From Chryseobacterium edaphi (GTDB lineage Bacteria; Bacteroidota; Bacteroidia; Flavobacteriales; Weeksellaceae), in NCBI RefSeq assembly GCF_025628985.1, contig NZ_JAOTEM010000002.1, positions 558,001 to 622,000 of the forward strand: a DNA stretch of 64,000 nucleotides. Reading direction: 5' to 3'. This document shows, piece after piece, positions 43,420-53,585 of the stretch. Position numbers and translations under genes: made by a program. The notes beneath the pieces are model-generated. The model saw only the letters and a list, made by a program, of their open reading frames with translations. It was not told the DNA's origin and made no database searches. The stretch's first letter is position 1, and the number at the start of each line of letters is the position of its first letter.

Positions 43420-43781
43420 AGTTATTATTTAAAACCAAAAATAGTGAATTCAAGGATATTTCAAATATATTGATGAAAATATTTTTAATTATTGATTTTG
43501 ATGAAATTTATTCAATTAGATCGAGTTTAATCCGCTTTGTTTAAAATTAATCCTAATGACATAGAAATCGAGAGCGTAAAGAAATTTCAAAGAATTTCCG
43601 TGAAAAAATTTCCACTGTTTGAGTGGCGGCTAAAATCGTAGTTACACAAACTAACTAACCTTTCCGCCAGAGTTTTGGAAATTTTAGGAAATTATTTGAA
43701 ATTTTAGCTTGAGTTTTCAAGTCTTGAACTTTTGGTTCTTTTGTTTCAAGAAAAAACAACAGGATAATTTTAAACAATAAA
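43420..43781. other. Intergenic spacer, no gene seen
   Basis: About 360 bp of AT-rich sequence between two minus-strand genes. It contains the promoter side of the 509-aa gene and direct-repeat-like GAAATTTTAG patches at 43677-43710. No frame, tRNA or clear motif is seen. Confidence 0.4.
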
Positions 43782-43806
43782 AAAGCCCTGATTTCTCAAG
43801 GCTTTC
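43782..43806 (-). terminator. Terminator of glyS
   Basis: AAAGCCTTGAG and the complementary CAGGGCTTT segment form the stem, followed by six T on the minus strand. Confidence 0.75.
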
Positions 43807-43809
43807 AAT

Positions 43810-45351
43810 TTATATTTTAGAAAGTAAATTTCTGAAGTTCGTTTTTTCATCGATGATTCGTCTCAATTCAGAAACCGGAACTCTTTCCTGCTTCATCGTG
43901 TCTCTATCTCTGATCGTAACGGTGTGATCTGTAAGAGAATCGTGATCTACTGTGATACAATATGGCGTTCCGATTGCATCCTGTCTTCTGTAACGTTTCC
44001 CGATCGCATCTTTTTCTTCGTAAAATAAGTTGAAATCATATTTCAAATCATTAAATATATTTTCAGCATACTCAGCTAAACCATCTCTCTTCATTAATGG
44101 TAAAATTGCTGCTTTAATCGGAGCTAAAGCCGGAGGTAAAGATAAAATCGTTCTTTCCGAACCGTCTTCCAAAACTTCATCTCTTAAGCAATGAGAGAAT
44201 AAAGAAAGGAATAATCTGTCTAAACCAACCGAAGTTTCTACAACATAAGGAACATAGTTTTCATTTCTTTCAGGATCGAAGAACTGTAATTTTCTTCCTG
44301 AGAATTTCTCATGCGCCTTCAAATCGAAATCGGTTCTTGAATGAATACCTTCCAGTTCTTTAAATCCAAAAGGAAAATTAAATTCAATATCAGCTGCAGC
44401 ATTTGCATAATGCGCCAATTTTTCGTGATCATGGAATCTGTAATTTTCGTTTCCTAAACCAAGAGCCAAATGCCAGTTCAGACGTTTTTGTTTCCACTGT
44501 TCGTAGAATTCAAGTTCAGTTCCCGGAGCTACGAAAAACTGCATTTCCATCTGTTCAAATTCACGCATTCTGAAGATGAATTGTCTTGCAACGATCTCAT
44601 TTCTAAATGCTTTACCAATTTGTGCAATACCAAATGGAAGTTTGTGACGAGAAGTTTTCTGTACGTTTAAGAAATTCACGAAGATACCTTGAGCGGTTTC
44701 AGGTCTTAAATAAAGATCCATCGCAGAATCTGCAGAAGCACCTAATTTCGTTCCGAACATCAAGTTGAATTGTCTTACTTCCGTCCAATTTCTTGAACCG
44801 GTGTCAGGATCAGCAATTTCCAGTTCTTCAATTAAAGCTTTTACATCAGCCAAATCTTCATTTTCCAAAGATTTTGCTAATCTTGAAAGTATTGTTTCTC
44901 TTTTTGTTCTGTATTCTAAAATTTTCGGATTCGTTGCAACAAATTGATCTTTATCGAAAGACTCACCGAATCTTTTCGCTGCTTTTTCGATTTCTTTGTT
45001 TTCTTTCTCCTCAATTTTTAAGCAATAATCTTCCACCAAAACATCTGCTCTGAAACGTTTTTTAGAATCTTTATTGTCAATCAAAGGATCGTTGAATGCA
45101 TCAACGTGGCCCGAAGCTTTCCAAGTTGTAGGGTGCATCAGAATTGCTGAATCGATACCGACAATATTTTCGTTAAGCTGTACCATCGCTTTCCACCAAT
45201 ACTGTTTGATATTGTTTTTCAGTTCTGCACCATTCTGTCCATAATCATAAACAGCGGATAAACCGTCATAGATCTCACTGGAAGGGAAAATAAAACCATA
45301 TTCTTTAGCGTGAGAAATCACTTTCTTGAAAACATCTTCTTGCTTTGCCAT
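43810..45351 (-). CDS. glyS: Glycyl-tRNA synthetase, single-chain type
   Basis: This class II enzyme charges tRNA-Gly. At 513 aa it is the homodimeric form used by Bacteroidetes and eukaryotes, not the two-subunit bacterial form. Class II motifs are seen in GIAQIGKAFRNEI and RMREFEQMEMQFF (motif 2 region) and in PYVVETSVGLDRLFLSL (motif 3 region). The C-terminal anticodon-binding domain begins near APIKAAILPLM. Confidence 0.95.
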   Translation of the reverse strand: MAKQEDVFKKVISHAKEYGFIFPSSEIYDGLSAVYDYGQNGAELKNNIKQYWWKAMVQLNENIVGIDSAILMHPTTWKASGHVDAFNDPLIDNKDSKKRFRADVLVEDYCLKIEEKENKEIEKAAKRFGESFDKDQFVATNPKILEYRTKRETILSRLAKSLENEDLADVKALIEELEIADPDTGSRNWTEVRQFNLMFGTKLGASADSAMDLYLRPETAQGIFVNFLNVQKTSRHKLPFGIAQIGKAFRNEIVARQFIFRMREFEQMEMQFFVAPGTELEFYEQWKQKRLNWHLALGLGNENYRFHDHEKLAHYANAAADIEFNFPFGFKELEGIHSRTDFDLKAHEKFSGRKLQFFDPERNENYVPYVVETSVGLDRLFLSLFSHCLRDEVLEDGSERTILSLPPALAPIKAAILPLMKRDGLAEYAENIFNDLKYDFNLFYEEKDAIGKRYRRQDAIGTPYCITVDHDSLTDHTVTIRDRDTMKQERVPVSELRRIIDEKTNFRNLLSKI

Positions 45352-45417
45352 AATTTTTTTTACGTCTGAACTGCAAAAATATGAATTTGAATTCCAAATC
45401 CATGAAAATCCATAAAA

Positions 45418-45440
45418 AAAGCAGTTAAAAAACTGCTTTT
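45418..45440 (-). terminator. Rho-independent terminator
   Basis: GCAGTT-AAAA-AACTGC with T runs on both sides ends the gene stopping at 45451. Confidence 0.75.
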
Positions 45441-45450
45441 CAATATATTT

Positions 45451-45963
45451 TTAGAAATTATAACTCAACCCAATACCGCTTCCACCGATGTCTAATCTGT
45501 ATGAAGCTGTTTTTTTAGTTTCATTAGAATCGACTTCATTCTGAGTTTTCATTGCTTTTTTAAGATTTTTTCCACTGCTTATAGCGAAAGGAATTCCGAT
45601 TCCCACTGCTCCCAAACCAATTCCGATCAATCCCCATCCTCCTTTTTCTTTTTTCTTGATGGCAACGCCGTTGTAATAAACTGTTTTGTTTCTTGTAATC
45701 TCTTTTACCAATCCGTAACCTACAAAAGCTCCTCCCACCGCTCCGAATATCTGAGCAACAGTACCATTTGTATTGGATTTTTTCATGTAAGAAAGTGCTT
45801 CAGGATTGGTGAAAACTTTTTTGAATTCAGAAAATTTGTACTTCTGGTCTCCTTTAATAAAAAATTCACGATTACTTTTTCCCAAAGTAAGTGAATCGGA
45901 ATTTTGAGCAAAAGCTAATAATGAAAAAGCTGATAGAAATAAAGTCAAAAAGAATTTTGTCAT
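45451..45963 (-). CDS. Secreted or membrane protein of unknown function
   Basis: The 170-aa product has a signal peptide (MTKFFLTLFLSAFSLLAFAQ) and two later glycine-rich hydrophobic stretches (FGAVGGAFVGYGLV and GLIGIGLGAVGIGIPFAI) separated by a basic KKKEKGGW turn. It ends GGSGIGLSYNF, a terminal Phe consistent with outer-membrane placement. I do not recognise a family. Confidence 0.65.
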   Translation of the reverse strand: MTKFFLTLFLSAFSLLAFAQNSDSLTLGKSNREFFIKGDQKYKFSEFKKVFTNPEALSYMKKSNTNGTVAQIFGAVGGAFVGYGLVKEITRNKTVYYNGVAIKKKEKGGWGLIGIGLGAVGIGIPFAISSGKNLKKAMKTQNEVDSNETKKTASYRLDIGGSGIGLSYNF

Positions 45964-46142
45964 GTTTTAAATTTGCAGGCGAAAATAAAGAAAATCTCCG
46001 AAATTTTCCCCTCTCTGGGAGTATGAAAATGTTAAATGTTTAGAAGCAGAAAAATGCCCAATAGTTTATATTAAAATAATTCTTTCATTATTGTCTTATT
46101 TTGAGACAATTTGCCGAAATTTGAATATCTAAAATTTTCACA

Positions 46143-47198
46143 ATGAAAAAATCAGGTTTTCTAATTTTAGTTTTTATTTTATTCAGTCAATTTTTGTTGG
46201 CTCAAAATATTCCTGAAGGAAAAGTTGTCACAACTTATATTACCGCAAAAACCTTAGAGAATAAAACCTTAGAAAATCCTAAAAGAAGAGTTACAGTTTA
46301 TCTTCCGCCGGATTATGAAAAATCATCTAAAAAATATCCGGTTATTTATTATCTGCATGGTTTTTTCTGGAGTGACAGTTTGTTGGTGAGCAGCGATAAA
46401 ATCAATCATATTTTAGATCGTGCGATTTATTTAAAAAAGATAAAACCTGTAATTGTTGTGATGGCAGATCAAAGTACGGTTTTCAAAGGAAGCTTTTATG
46501 CCAATTCAAAATCATCCGGAAACTGGTCAGATTTTACTTCTGTTGAACTCGTCAATTTTATTGACAAAAATTACAGAACCATTGCTAACAAAGACAGTCG
46601 AGGAATTTCTGGTCATTCAATGGGTGGAAACGGAGCTTTGAGAAATGCAATTCTTCATCCCGAAGTTTTTTCTTCAGTTTATGCTTTGTCACCAGGAATT
46701 TTAGATGCTCAATATTTTGCTCTGAATGAAATCGATTTGTATAAAGATTTAGATAAAATAAAAGATGTCAAAGACTTAGCAAAACCCGAAAATGCAAGAA
46801 CAAATATTATTTTTGCCATCGCAAGAGCTTATAATGGAAATGAAAATAAGCCACCTTTTTACGCATATTTTCCATTTTCTTTTAAAGATAATCAATTGAT
46901 TGTAAATGCTTCTGTTGTGGAAGAGCTTAAGAAAAATTCTACTTCAGAATTACCATTTTCACATTATGAAAATCTTAAAAAATTAAAAGCTATCAAATTC
47001 GATTGGGGAAGGAATGACGAACTAAAACATATTCCGCCAAGTTGCTTGAGTTTCAGTAAAACTTTGGAAATGTTGAAGATAAAACATGAAGCGGAAGTAT
47101 ACATCGGAACTCATGGAAGTGAAGTCAGCAAGGAAAACGGAAGAATTGAAAATCAAATGTTGCCATTTTTTAATGAACATCTAAAGTTTGAGGAATAA
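46143..47198 (+). CDS. Secreted esterase of the alpha/beta hydrolase fold
   Basis: The 351-aa product has a signal peptide (MKKSGFLILVFILFSQFLLAQ) and an esterase-D-like domain: RRVTVYLPPDY, PVIYYLHGFFW (oxyanion region), the nucleophile elbow GHSMGG, an Asp near WGRNDE and a His in THGSEV. Relatives include feruloyl and acetyl-xylan esterases and S-formylglutathione hydrolase. The exported form suggests a role on extracellular esters; the substrate is unknown. The next gene starts 24 bp downstream. Confidence 0.85.
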   Translation: MKKSGFLILVFILFSQFLLAQNIPEGKVVTTYITAKTLENKTLENPKRRVTVYLPPDYEKSSKKYPVIYYLHGFFWSDSLLVSSDKINHILDRAIYLKKIKPVIVVMADQSTVFKGSFYANSKSSGNWSDFTSVELVNFIDKNYRTIANKDSRGISGHSMGGNGALRNAILHPEVFSSVYALSPGILDAQYFALNEIDLYKDLDKIKDVKDLAKPENARTNIIFAIARAYNGNENKPPFYAYFPFSFKDNQLIVNASVVEELKKNSTSELPFSHYENLKKLKAIKFDWGRNDELKHIPPSCLSFSKTLEMLKIKHEAEVYIGTHGSEVSKENGRIENQMLPFFNEHLKFEE

Positions 47199-47222
47199 TC
47201 AGAAAACCTCTACTTTTGTCCC

Positions 47223-47918
47223 ATGTTAGAAATTCTTTATCAGGACGAACATCTTATTGCCATCAATAAACCGAGCGGATTATTAGTTCATAAATCTTTT
47301 TATTCCGGAGAAGCAGATACTTATGCGATTCAGGAACTGAGAAAGCAAATCGGGCAAAAAGTTTTTCCTGTACATCGTTTAGATAGAAAGACTTCCGGCG
47401 TTTTGTTGTTTACGTTAGATAAAGAAACTCTGAAAACAATGAGTAATCAATTTGCCTCTCGTGAAGTAGAAAAGAAATACATTGCCATCCTTCGCGGCTG
47501 GACAAAGGAAGAAGAAACAATTGATTATGATTTGATGAATGAAAATGAAGTGAAACAAAATGCAGTCACTTATTATCATCGTCTGCAGACTTCGGAAATT
47601 GATTTGCCATTTTTAAAGCATCAAACTTCGAGATATTGTTTGGTAGAAGCGATTCCTGAAACAGGACGTTTTCATCAGTTGAGAAAACATTTTAAACATA
47701 TTTTACATCCGATTTTAGGCTGTCGCAAACATGGTTGCAACAAACAAAATAAATTATTGCTTCAAACATTTGGTATTACTAAAATGACGCTTCATGCTCA
47801 TCAATTGATTTTTAATCATCCTATTTCTAGCGAAACAATTACGGTAAACGCTACTATTGATGATGAGTTCAAAAGGGTAGGAGATATTTTGAAATTTGAT
47901 TTGAGTTTGTATTCTTGA
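47223..47918 (+). CDS. truC: RluA-family pseudouridine synthase, TruC-like
   Basis: The enzyme isomerises uridine to pseudouridine in RNA. The 231-aa product has the catalytic-Asp motif HRLDRKTSGVLLF and the C-terminal segment GRFHQLRKHFKHILHPILG followed by CRKHG, closest in style to TruC, which modifies U65 of tRNA. The short length without an S4 domain also fits TruC. The gene symbol is a best guess within the RluA family. Confidence 0.8.
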   Translation: MLEILYQDEHLIAINKPSGLLVHKSFYSGEADTYAIQELRKQIGQKVFPVHRLDRKTSGVLLFTLDKETLKTMSNQFASREVEKKYIAILRGWTKEEETIDYDLMNENEVKQNAVTYYHRLQTSEIDLPFLKHQTSRYCLVEAIPETGRFHQLRKHFKHILHPILGCRKHGCNKQNKLLLQTFGITKMTLHAHQLIFNHPISSETITVNATIDDEFKRVGDILKFDLSLYS

Positions 47919-47982
47919 TAATTAAAGGATAATTAATTTTAACGCAAAGATCTAATTATTCAAAGATTTAATTTTTAGAAAA

Positions 47983-48007
47983 GCGAAGGCAAATAAATTT
48001 GCTTCGC
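47983..48007. repeat. Intergenic palindrome
   Basis: GCGAAGGCAAAT and ATTTGCTTCGC form an 11-bp stem with one bulged G and a short AA loop. A second small palindrome, AATCGACTTGTCGATT, follows at 48034-48049. The surrounding 47919-48252 spacer has no gene; TATTTTTG at 48230-48237 is a likely pyrD -7 box. Confidence 0.45.
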
Positions 48008-48252
48008 AAAGCTTGAACATTAGCTTCATCAAATCGACTTGTCGATTACTCTTTGCTTCTTAAACGATATATTTGGGATATAAAACTTTGCGTAAAAATA
48101 TATATCTCGCAAATTTCGGTGATTAAGCAGATTTTAAATTTTTTTCTTTGTTTAATTTAAATTAAAAGAACAATCGTCCTCATTTAAATAAGTTATCACA
48201 CATCAAGATTTCATTAATTTTAAAATGATTATTTTTGTAAAACTTTTTTTCA

Positions 48253-49290
48253 ATGTACAAATCGCTCATCCGTCCCATTCTTTTCAAATTTGATCCCGAG
48301 GAAGTTCACCACTTTACTTTTTCGATGCTGAAAAATTTTGGATTTCTTACTAAATTATTTCTCCCAAAACCAATTGAAGACAAACGTCTTGAAAGAGAAA
48401 TTTTCGGACTGAAATTTAAAAATCCGGTTGGTTTAGCAGCAGGTTTCGATAAAAATGCGGTTTTGTTCAACGAACTAGGCGATTTAGGATTTGGGTTTGT
48501 AGAAATTGGAACAGTAACGCCAAAAGCACAAGCCGGGAATCCGAAGAAAAGACTTTTCCGTTTAATTGAAGATGGGGGAATCATCAACAGAATGGGATTC
48601 AATAACGATGGTATGGAAGCTGCGATTGAAAAACTGAAAGGCAACAAAGGAAAAATCATCATCGGTGGCAACATCGGAAAAAACACCAATACAACTCCCG
48701 AAAATTACACCCAAGATTATCTAGACTGTTTCGAAGGTCTGCATCCATATGTTGATTATTTTGTTTTGAATGTGAGTTGTCCCAACGTCGGAAGCCATGC
48801 AAAGCTGGAAGATGTAGAATATCTGAGAGAACTGATTACCGAAGTAAAGAAAATCAATCAGACCAAAACAACACAGAAACCAATTTTGCTAAAGATTGCT
48901 CCGGATTTGAATAATCAGCAACTAGACGAAATTATTGAGCTGATTGCAGATACAAAAATCGACGGAATTGTAGTTTCAAATACCTCAGTCAACAGAGAAG
49001 GCTTAAAAACTTCTGCAGAGACTTTAACACAAATCGGAAATGGTGGCTTAAGCGGAAAACCGATTCGTGAAAGAAGCACAAAAATGATCAAATATCTTTC
49101 AGACAAAAGCAACAGAGCGTTCCCAATCATCGGCGTTGGCGGAATTCATTCTGCAAAAGATGCGATTGAAAAGCTGAATGCAGGAGCAAGTTTGGTTCAG
49201 TTGTATACGGGATTTATTTATGAAGGTCCACAGTTGATTAACGATATTAATCAGGAAATTCTGACGAGAGCGAGTAGAATTTCGCGGTAA
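48253..49290 (+). CDS. pyrD: Dihydroorotate dehydrogenase (quinone)
   Basis: PyrD oxidises dihydroorotate to orotate in pyrimidine synthesis and passes electrons to quinone at the inner membrane. The 345-aa product is the class 2 form: an N-terminal membrane-association helix ([20 protein letters not shown]), then the FMN barrel with [33 protein letters not shown] and VLNVSCPNV. The phosphate-binding motifs [10 protein letters not shown] and IGVGGIHS follow. The class 2 catalytic base is the Ser in NVSCPNV. Confidence 0.95.
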   Translation: MYKSLIRPILFKFDPEEVHHFTFSMLKNFGFLTKLFLPKPIEDKRLEREIFGLKFKNPVGLAAGFDKNAVLFNELGDLGFGFVEIGTVTPKAQAGNPKKRLFRLIEDGGIINRMGFNNDGMEAAIEKLKGNKGKIIIGGNIGKNTNTTPENYTQDYLDCFEGLHPYVDYFVLNVSCPNVGSHAKLEDVEYLRELITEVKKINQTKTTQKPILLKIAPDLNNQQLDEIIELIADTKIDGIVVSNTSVNREGLKTSAETLTQIGNGGLSGKPIRERSTKMIKYLSDKSNRAFPIIGVGGIHSAKDAIEKLNAGASLVQLYTGFIYEGPQLINDINQEILTRASRISR

Positions 49291-49662
49291 ATTGAAATTT
49301 TTACAAAAATATGGAAAGCAAAACTGATAAGGTTTTGCTTTTTTAGAAACCTAAAGGCTGTACTGAAATTTCCTTTTTATATTTTGAATCTGAAGAAGTT
49401 CTCTTCATTGATAGTCTATTCATTTTTAATCACTATTTATCTCTAATTTTAGAAAATATACACTAGAAATTAATCCTTTTTTATAAATAATCGAATAGTA
49501 TTTCGTCCATTTTCTCACCATATAGTTTTTTTGGTCGATAAATATACTAACTGCTTTTTGTTGGCAATCTTAACAGAAAAAGACTTAGATTCACAGTCTT
49601 TCCGTTTATTGTACAATAATTGGAAACTTTTTGCAGTGTCTGAATTAATTTAATTAAGAAAA
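49291..49662. other. Intergenic spacer with pyrD terminator
   Basis: Apart from the hairpin at 49315-49344 this 370-bp convergent gap is AT-rich. Short minus-strand open stretches occur but have stops every 20-40 codons and no start with a ribosome site, so I call no gene. Confidence 0.4.
49315..49344 (+). terminator. Terminator of pyrD
   Basis: AAAGCAAAAC and GTTTTGCTTT make a 10-bp stem followed by T residues. Confidence 0.8.
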
Positions 49663-50097
49663 TTAAATCATTTCTGGAAATGCTTCATTCCTCGCAGTAA
49701 TCATTTCTGCACGAAGATCTTCAATGGTTTTATTTTTATTTTTTTTTATTTTTTCCAGCCAATATTTTGAACCGCCTTCGAGGTGATAAGTTGATCCGAA
49801 TTCCATCAAATCAACCATCAGTGGTATGAGATCTAATCCTTTATTTGTAAGGTAATACAAAAACTTTGACGCATTTTTTTCTGAAACTTTTTTCATGATC
49901 ACCCCTTCGTTGGTCAGAAGATTTACTCTGTCAGTCAATACGCTTGGCGCAATGCCTTCATACCCATTTTTCCATTCCAGCCAGGAATTTTTTTTGCTAA
50001 AGATCATATCTCTCAGTATTAATAAAGTCCATTTGTCACCAAATAAATCTAAAGAATAGCTTATCGCACACGTTGATCGCTTTCCAATCGCTTTCAT
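49663..50097 (-). CDS. HxlR-family transcriptional regulator
   Basis: The 144-aa winged-helix regulator shows the family pattern: CAISYSLDLFGDKWTLLILR at the N-terminus with a conserved Cys near residue 10 that can sense electrophiles or quinones, then the wing with KVSEKNASKFLYYLTNKG. It diverges from a quinone reductase-like gene at 50352, and two related inverted sequences lie between them. Thiol- or quinone-responsive control of its neighbour is likely. Confidence 0.88.
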   Translation of the reverse strand: MKAIGKRSTCAISYSLDLFGDKWTLLILRDMIFSKKNSWLEWKNGYEGIAPSVLTDRVNLLTNEGVIMKKVSEKNASKFLYYLTNKGLDLIPLMVDLMEFGSTYHLEGGSKYWLEKIKKNKNKTIEDLRAEMITARNEAFPEMI

Positions 50098-50111
50098 AAA
50101 AAAATATTTTA

Positions 50112-50168
50112 AGTAATATTAATTTAATACTACTTTTTTATTTACATTTGCAGTATTAAATTGATACT
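50112..50168. promoter_or_regulatory. Two candidate HxlR operators and -7 box
   Basis: AGTATTAAATTGATACT (50152-50168) is an inverted repeat of AGTAT arms. A related sequence is found in inverse orientation at 50112-50131 (AGTATTAAATTAATATTACT on the minus strand). TACATTTG at 50143-50150 fits a plus-strand -7 box for the oxidoreductase gene, so the second site would cover the transcript start. Confidence 0.55.
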
Positions 50169-50351
50169 ACAAATTTAGGAAATATTTATTTTAAAGCGCT
50201 TTATAATAATATAGATTTTAGATTGAAGTATTTTAGTTATTTCTACAGTGCTAAAATATTGCAGGGTATCAGTTGATAAGATTTCTTGGTTTAGTCTAGA
50301 AATCCCAAGGAAAAAGAAAATTAGTAACATCAATCAAAAATTAAAATCAAA

Positions 50352-51317
50352 ATGAAAGCAATTCATTTAACAGCCTATGGCGATCCATTAAAAAATTTAC
50401 AACTTTTAGACATACCTGAACCCTCCAAACCTGAGCTGGGAGAAGTTATTATCCGAATGGAATACAGCCCGATCGATCCCAGTGATTTATTACTTGCCAA
50501 AGGGATTTATGCAATACGCCCGGAATTACCAGCCGTAATTGGCGGACAAGGAATTGGTATTGTGGAAGAACTTGGCACTGAAGTTACGAATGTAAAAATA
50601 GGTGATCGTGTAAGTTTGCCATTCGGAACTTATGCCTGGTCAGAAAAAGTAAAAGCTAAAGCTTCAGAATTATTTGTTATTCCGGAAGAACTTAATGTAC
50701 AGCAAGCAGCAATGATTGCCATCAATCCACCAACTGCTGTTTTACTACTGGATGAATTTGTACAACTTTCAGCAGGAGATTGGATAGTCATTAATGCAGC
50801 CAATTCTAGTGTTGCAAATACGATTATTACAGTTGCTAAATCGCGTGGAATAAAAACATTGGGCATTGTCAGACGTACTGATGCAGTTCATACAGCTTTA
50901 AAAGCAGGTGCAGATATCGTTTTGGTAGAATCTGAAACGGTTGTGGAAGAAGCAAAAATTGCTACTGATAATGCAAATATTCGTCTAGGCCTAGATGCGG
51001 TTAGTGGAGAAGCTTCCGGAACACTTGCCCAAATTTTGGGTCTTGACAGCCATCTTGTAACTTATGCAGTTCTGAGTCTTCAGCCGATGGTAATCAGTGC
51101 TGTTGACATTATTTTTAAACGCATTACACTGCACGGATTTTGGATGTTTCTGCCACAATATCTTCCGAAATTGCACAAAGCAAAAGAAGAAGCAGCAAAA
51201 TTAATTGCAGATGGTAGTCTTAACGTTCCAATTGCTTCAATTTACCGGTTAGATCAAATTGCTAAAGCAGTAGCACATACAGAAAAAGGTGAAAAAGTGT
51301 TACTCAGTTTTGAATAG
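50352..51317 (+). CDS. Zinc-independent MDR oxidoreductase (quinone reductase-like)
   Basis: The 321-aa protein is a medium-chain dehydrogenase/reductase. The N-terminal GroES-like domain has YSPIDPSDLLLAKGIY and GGQGIGIVEELG; the Rossmann part follows from INAANSSVANTIITVAKSRG. It lacks the Cys/His zinc set and resembles NADPH:quinone or enoyl reductases (trans-2-enoyl-CoA reductase type). Position next to an HxlR regulator fits a detoxification role. The downstream gene is also a small NAD(P)-binding protein. Confidence 0.85.
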   Translation: MKAIHLTAYGDPLKNLQLLDIPEPSKPELGEVIIRMEYSPIDPSDLLLAKGIYAIRPELPAVIGGQGIGIVEELGTEVTNVKIGDRVSLPFGTYAWSEKVKAKASELFVIPEELNVQQAAMIAINPPTAVLLLDEFVQLSAGDWIVINAANSSVANTIITVAKSRGIKTLGIVRRTDAVHTALKAGADIVLVESETVVEEAKIATDNANIRLGLDAVSGEASGTLAQILGLDSHLVTYAVLSLQPMVISAVDIIFKRITLHGFWMFLPQYLPKLHKAKEEAAKLIADGSLNVPIASIYRLDQIAKAVAHTEKGEKVLLSFE

Positions 51318-51335
51318 AACTTAGCAATCAAATTA

Positions 51336-51386
51336 ATAGCGGTTCGAATTAAATCTCGTAAAAAAGATTGAGCCGCTATATTTTTA
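51336..51386 (+). terminator. Possible terminator
   Basis: TAGCGG at about 51337 pairs with CCGCTA at about 51373, with TTTTT after it. The loop is long, so the call is moderate. Confidence 0.45.
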
Positions 51387-51407
51387 TGAATAAACAAAAT
51401 TTAAGAC

Positions 51408-52016
51408 ATGAACATAGGTTTTATAGGTGCAGGTAAAGTTGCATCAAAATTGGGAGAATTACTGGAGAGTGCCGGACACACTGTGAAATATGGAGTAAGA
51501 AATCCAGTAGAAAATAAGGTGTCTATTATCGAGGCTACAGGATTTGGAGAAATTGTTTTTTTAGCCATTCCGTATCTGGCAGTTGAAGAATTTTTAGAAA
51601 ATGAAAAGAATCTGTTGCAAGGAAAGATTATTGTAGATGTTACAAATCCTGTCAATGAAGACTGGAGTCCAATTTTTTTAGGAGAAGACAGCAGTGGCGA
51701 ACAAACCGCAAGATTATTGCCAAAAAGTAGAGTCGTCAAGGCTTTTAGTACAGTATTTGCCGAAACAATGGAACGAGATAAAATAAATTATAAGGGACTA
51801 AAAATGACAGTGTTCATCGCGTCCTCTGATGATGAGGCAGCAGAAGTGGTCAAAAGTTTGGCTGAAGAAATGGGTTTTGACGGTTTAGTTTTAAAGGGAA
51901 TTGAAAATGCCCGATACATGGATGCTATATCTAACATTAATTTAGGATTGGCGCTGAATGGCGGAGGAACTGATTCTGGGATCATCTATTTTCAAAGATC
52001 AAAAGAGATAGTTTAA
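51408..52016 (+). CDS. NADPH-dependent F420-reductase-like protein
   Basis: The 202-aa protein is one Rossmann domain of the F420H2:NADP oxidoreductase-like family. It begins NIGFIGAGKVASKLGELLES with the GxGxxA/G dinucleotide loop, then YGVRNP, an NADP-binding Arg region, and IVDVTNPVNEDW. Bacteroidetes are not known to make F420, so the electron partner is probably something else. It sits 91 bp after the MDR gene and may belong to the same HxlR-controlled unit. Confidence 0.82.
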   Translation: MNIGFIGAGKVASKLGELLESAGHTVKYGVRNPVENKVSIIEATGFGEIVFLAIPYLAVEEFLENEKNLLQGKIIVDVTNPVNEDWSPIFLGEDSSGEQTARLLPKSRVVKAFSTVFAETMERDKINYKGLKMTVFIASSDDEAAEVVKSLAEEMGFDGLVLKGIENARYMDAISNINLGLALNGGGTDSGIIYFQRSKEIV

Positions 52017-52234
52017 AATTGCCTGAAGTATTAGAGAAAATGATAGAAAGACAAAATAAAAGATACAGATTAAAGCTTTATTGAATCATATCGTTGATAA
52101 TTAGTTTCGGAACTTAAAACAAATTTAAATTATCTAAAAAATCAAGAAACCAGTTTATTGTCGAAATCATTCATGTCAATTTAAGTTTTTAGATACTTAA
52201 AAATAGGTTCATTGATTTCATGTCCCTTTCATTT

Positions 52235-53479
52235 TTAAAGAAAAAAATGAGATATTGTGTAAATAATCAATCCAACCAAACCACCAACCAAAGTTCCGTT
52301 CACTCGGATGAATTGTAAGTCTTTACCAACCTCTAATTCGAGCTTCTCGCTCAATTCTTTTCCCTGCCAGTTCCCGACAGTTGAACTGATGAGGTTTCCC
52401 GCTTGATGCGTGTTTTTCAGGATGTATTTGTAGGCGGTAACTCTTACCCAATTGTCGATTTTATTCTGAAGTTTTTCGTCAGTTTTAAGATTTTGAGAAA
52501 ACTCATTCAGATTTTTGGAAATGTATTTCTTTAATGATGATTCATTTTCCTGAAGTTCTTCGCCAAGTGTTTTTTTAATGGAAAGCCAGATGTCGTTTGA
52601 ATATTCATCCAGCTTGTCGTTTTTCAGAAAATCATTTTTTATAGACTTAAATTCATCATTCCATTTAGGATCTTCTTTTAGATCATTAGAAAATTCATAA
52701 ATCTTTTTTGTAATTAATGTTCTGATTTCGTGGTTGGTATCTTCCTCAACTTCACGGAAGAAATCTGAAAGTCCGCTTGCGATTTTCTCAGCAATTTTAT
52801 TGTCAACAAAAGAAGGAATAAAAGAATAGCTTCCTTTTTTTACCCTTTCCTGAATCATGCTATCATTTTCGATGAGATATTCTTTGATTTGTTTAGAAAG
52901 ATTCGTGACGATTTTTTGGTGATCATTTTTGTCTAAAAGATAAATAATTCCGTTTCCTAAAATTTTATTGAGTTGGATGTCATCCGTCATTTCGCTCACT
53001 TTTTTACTAATAAACTGGCTGACTTCAGAATCATCGAGCTTATTAAGAATGTCTAAAACAATATCTGAAAGATTTTTAATTAAAACTTCCTGATTTCTTT
53101 CTTTTGAAAGCCATTCACCGACAAAATTTGAGATCTTAATCTTCTGAATATAAGGACGGATTGTTTCAGGCGAAAGAAAATTTGAAACCACAAAACTTCC
53201 CAGGTTGTCACCCAATTTCTGTTTGCTGTTTTCAATCAGATTCGTATGCGGAATCGGAAGTCCAAGCGGATGTCGGAACAATGCAGTTACGGCAAACCAA
53301 TCTGCCAAAGCTCCTACCATTGCAGCCTCAGAGAAAGCCCGAACATAGCCTATCCAATGAGATTCATGGGTTTTCTGAAGAATTGTTGTAACGACAAAAA
53401 TAACTGCCATCAAAACAAAAAGTCCTGTGGCGAAAGCCTTGTATGTATTAAGCTGTTTTCTTTTGAGTTCATCATTCAT
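52235..53479 (-). CDS. DUF445 membrane protein
   Basis: The 414-aa protein has an N-terminal membrane helix (FATGLFVLMAVIFVVTTIL), the DUF445 signature AMVGALADWFAVTALFRHPL with GLPIPHTNLI, a long charged helical middle, and a C-terminal hydrophobic anchor (VGGLVGLIIYTISHFFL). Family members are found in many bacteria; function is unknown. Confidence 0.9.
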   Translation of the reverse strand: MNDELKRKQLNTYKAFATGLFVLMAVIFVVTTILQKTHESHWIGYVRAFSEAAMVGALADWFAVTALFRHPLGLPIPHTNLIENSKQKLGDNLGSFVVSNFLSPETIRPYIQKIKISNFVGEWLSKERNQEVLIKNLSDIVLDILNKLDDSEVSQFISKKVSEMTDDIQLNKILGNGIIYLLDKNDHQKIVTNLSKQIKEYLIENDSMIQERVKKGSYSFIPSFVDNKIAEKIASGLSDFFREVEEDTNHEIRTLITKKIYEFSNDLKEDPKWNDEFKSIKNDFLKNDKLDEYSNDIWLSIKKTLGEELQENESSLKKYISKNLNEFSQNLKTDEKLQNKIDNWVRVTAYKYILKNTHQAGNLISSTVGNWQGKELSEKLELEVGKDLQFIRVNGTLVGGLVGLIIYTISHFFL

Positions 53480-53585
53480 ATTCTCAAATTTAGTAAATTT
53501 GGTCGTGGAAACCGAAATAAAAGTTATTTAAAAATCAATAACGGATTAAAATTTGCATTCCATTTTTCACTTTTTTACAACAATC

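Noticed and set aside
47941..48130. Structured non-coding RNA in the spacer before pyrD
   Set aside because: Two small palindromes are present, but there is no promoter, conserved core or terminator to support an RNA gene; kept only as a repeat.
49345..49662. Minus-strand coding remnant between pyrD and the HxlR gene
   Set aside because: Short open stretches in several frames without a consistent one, a start, or any recognisable motif.
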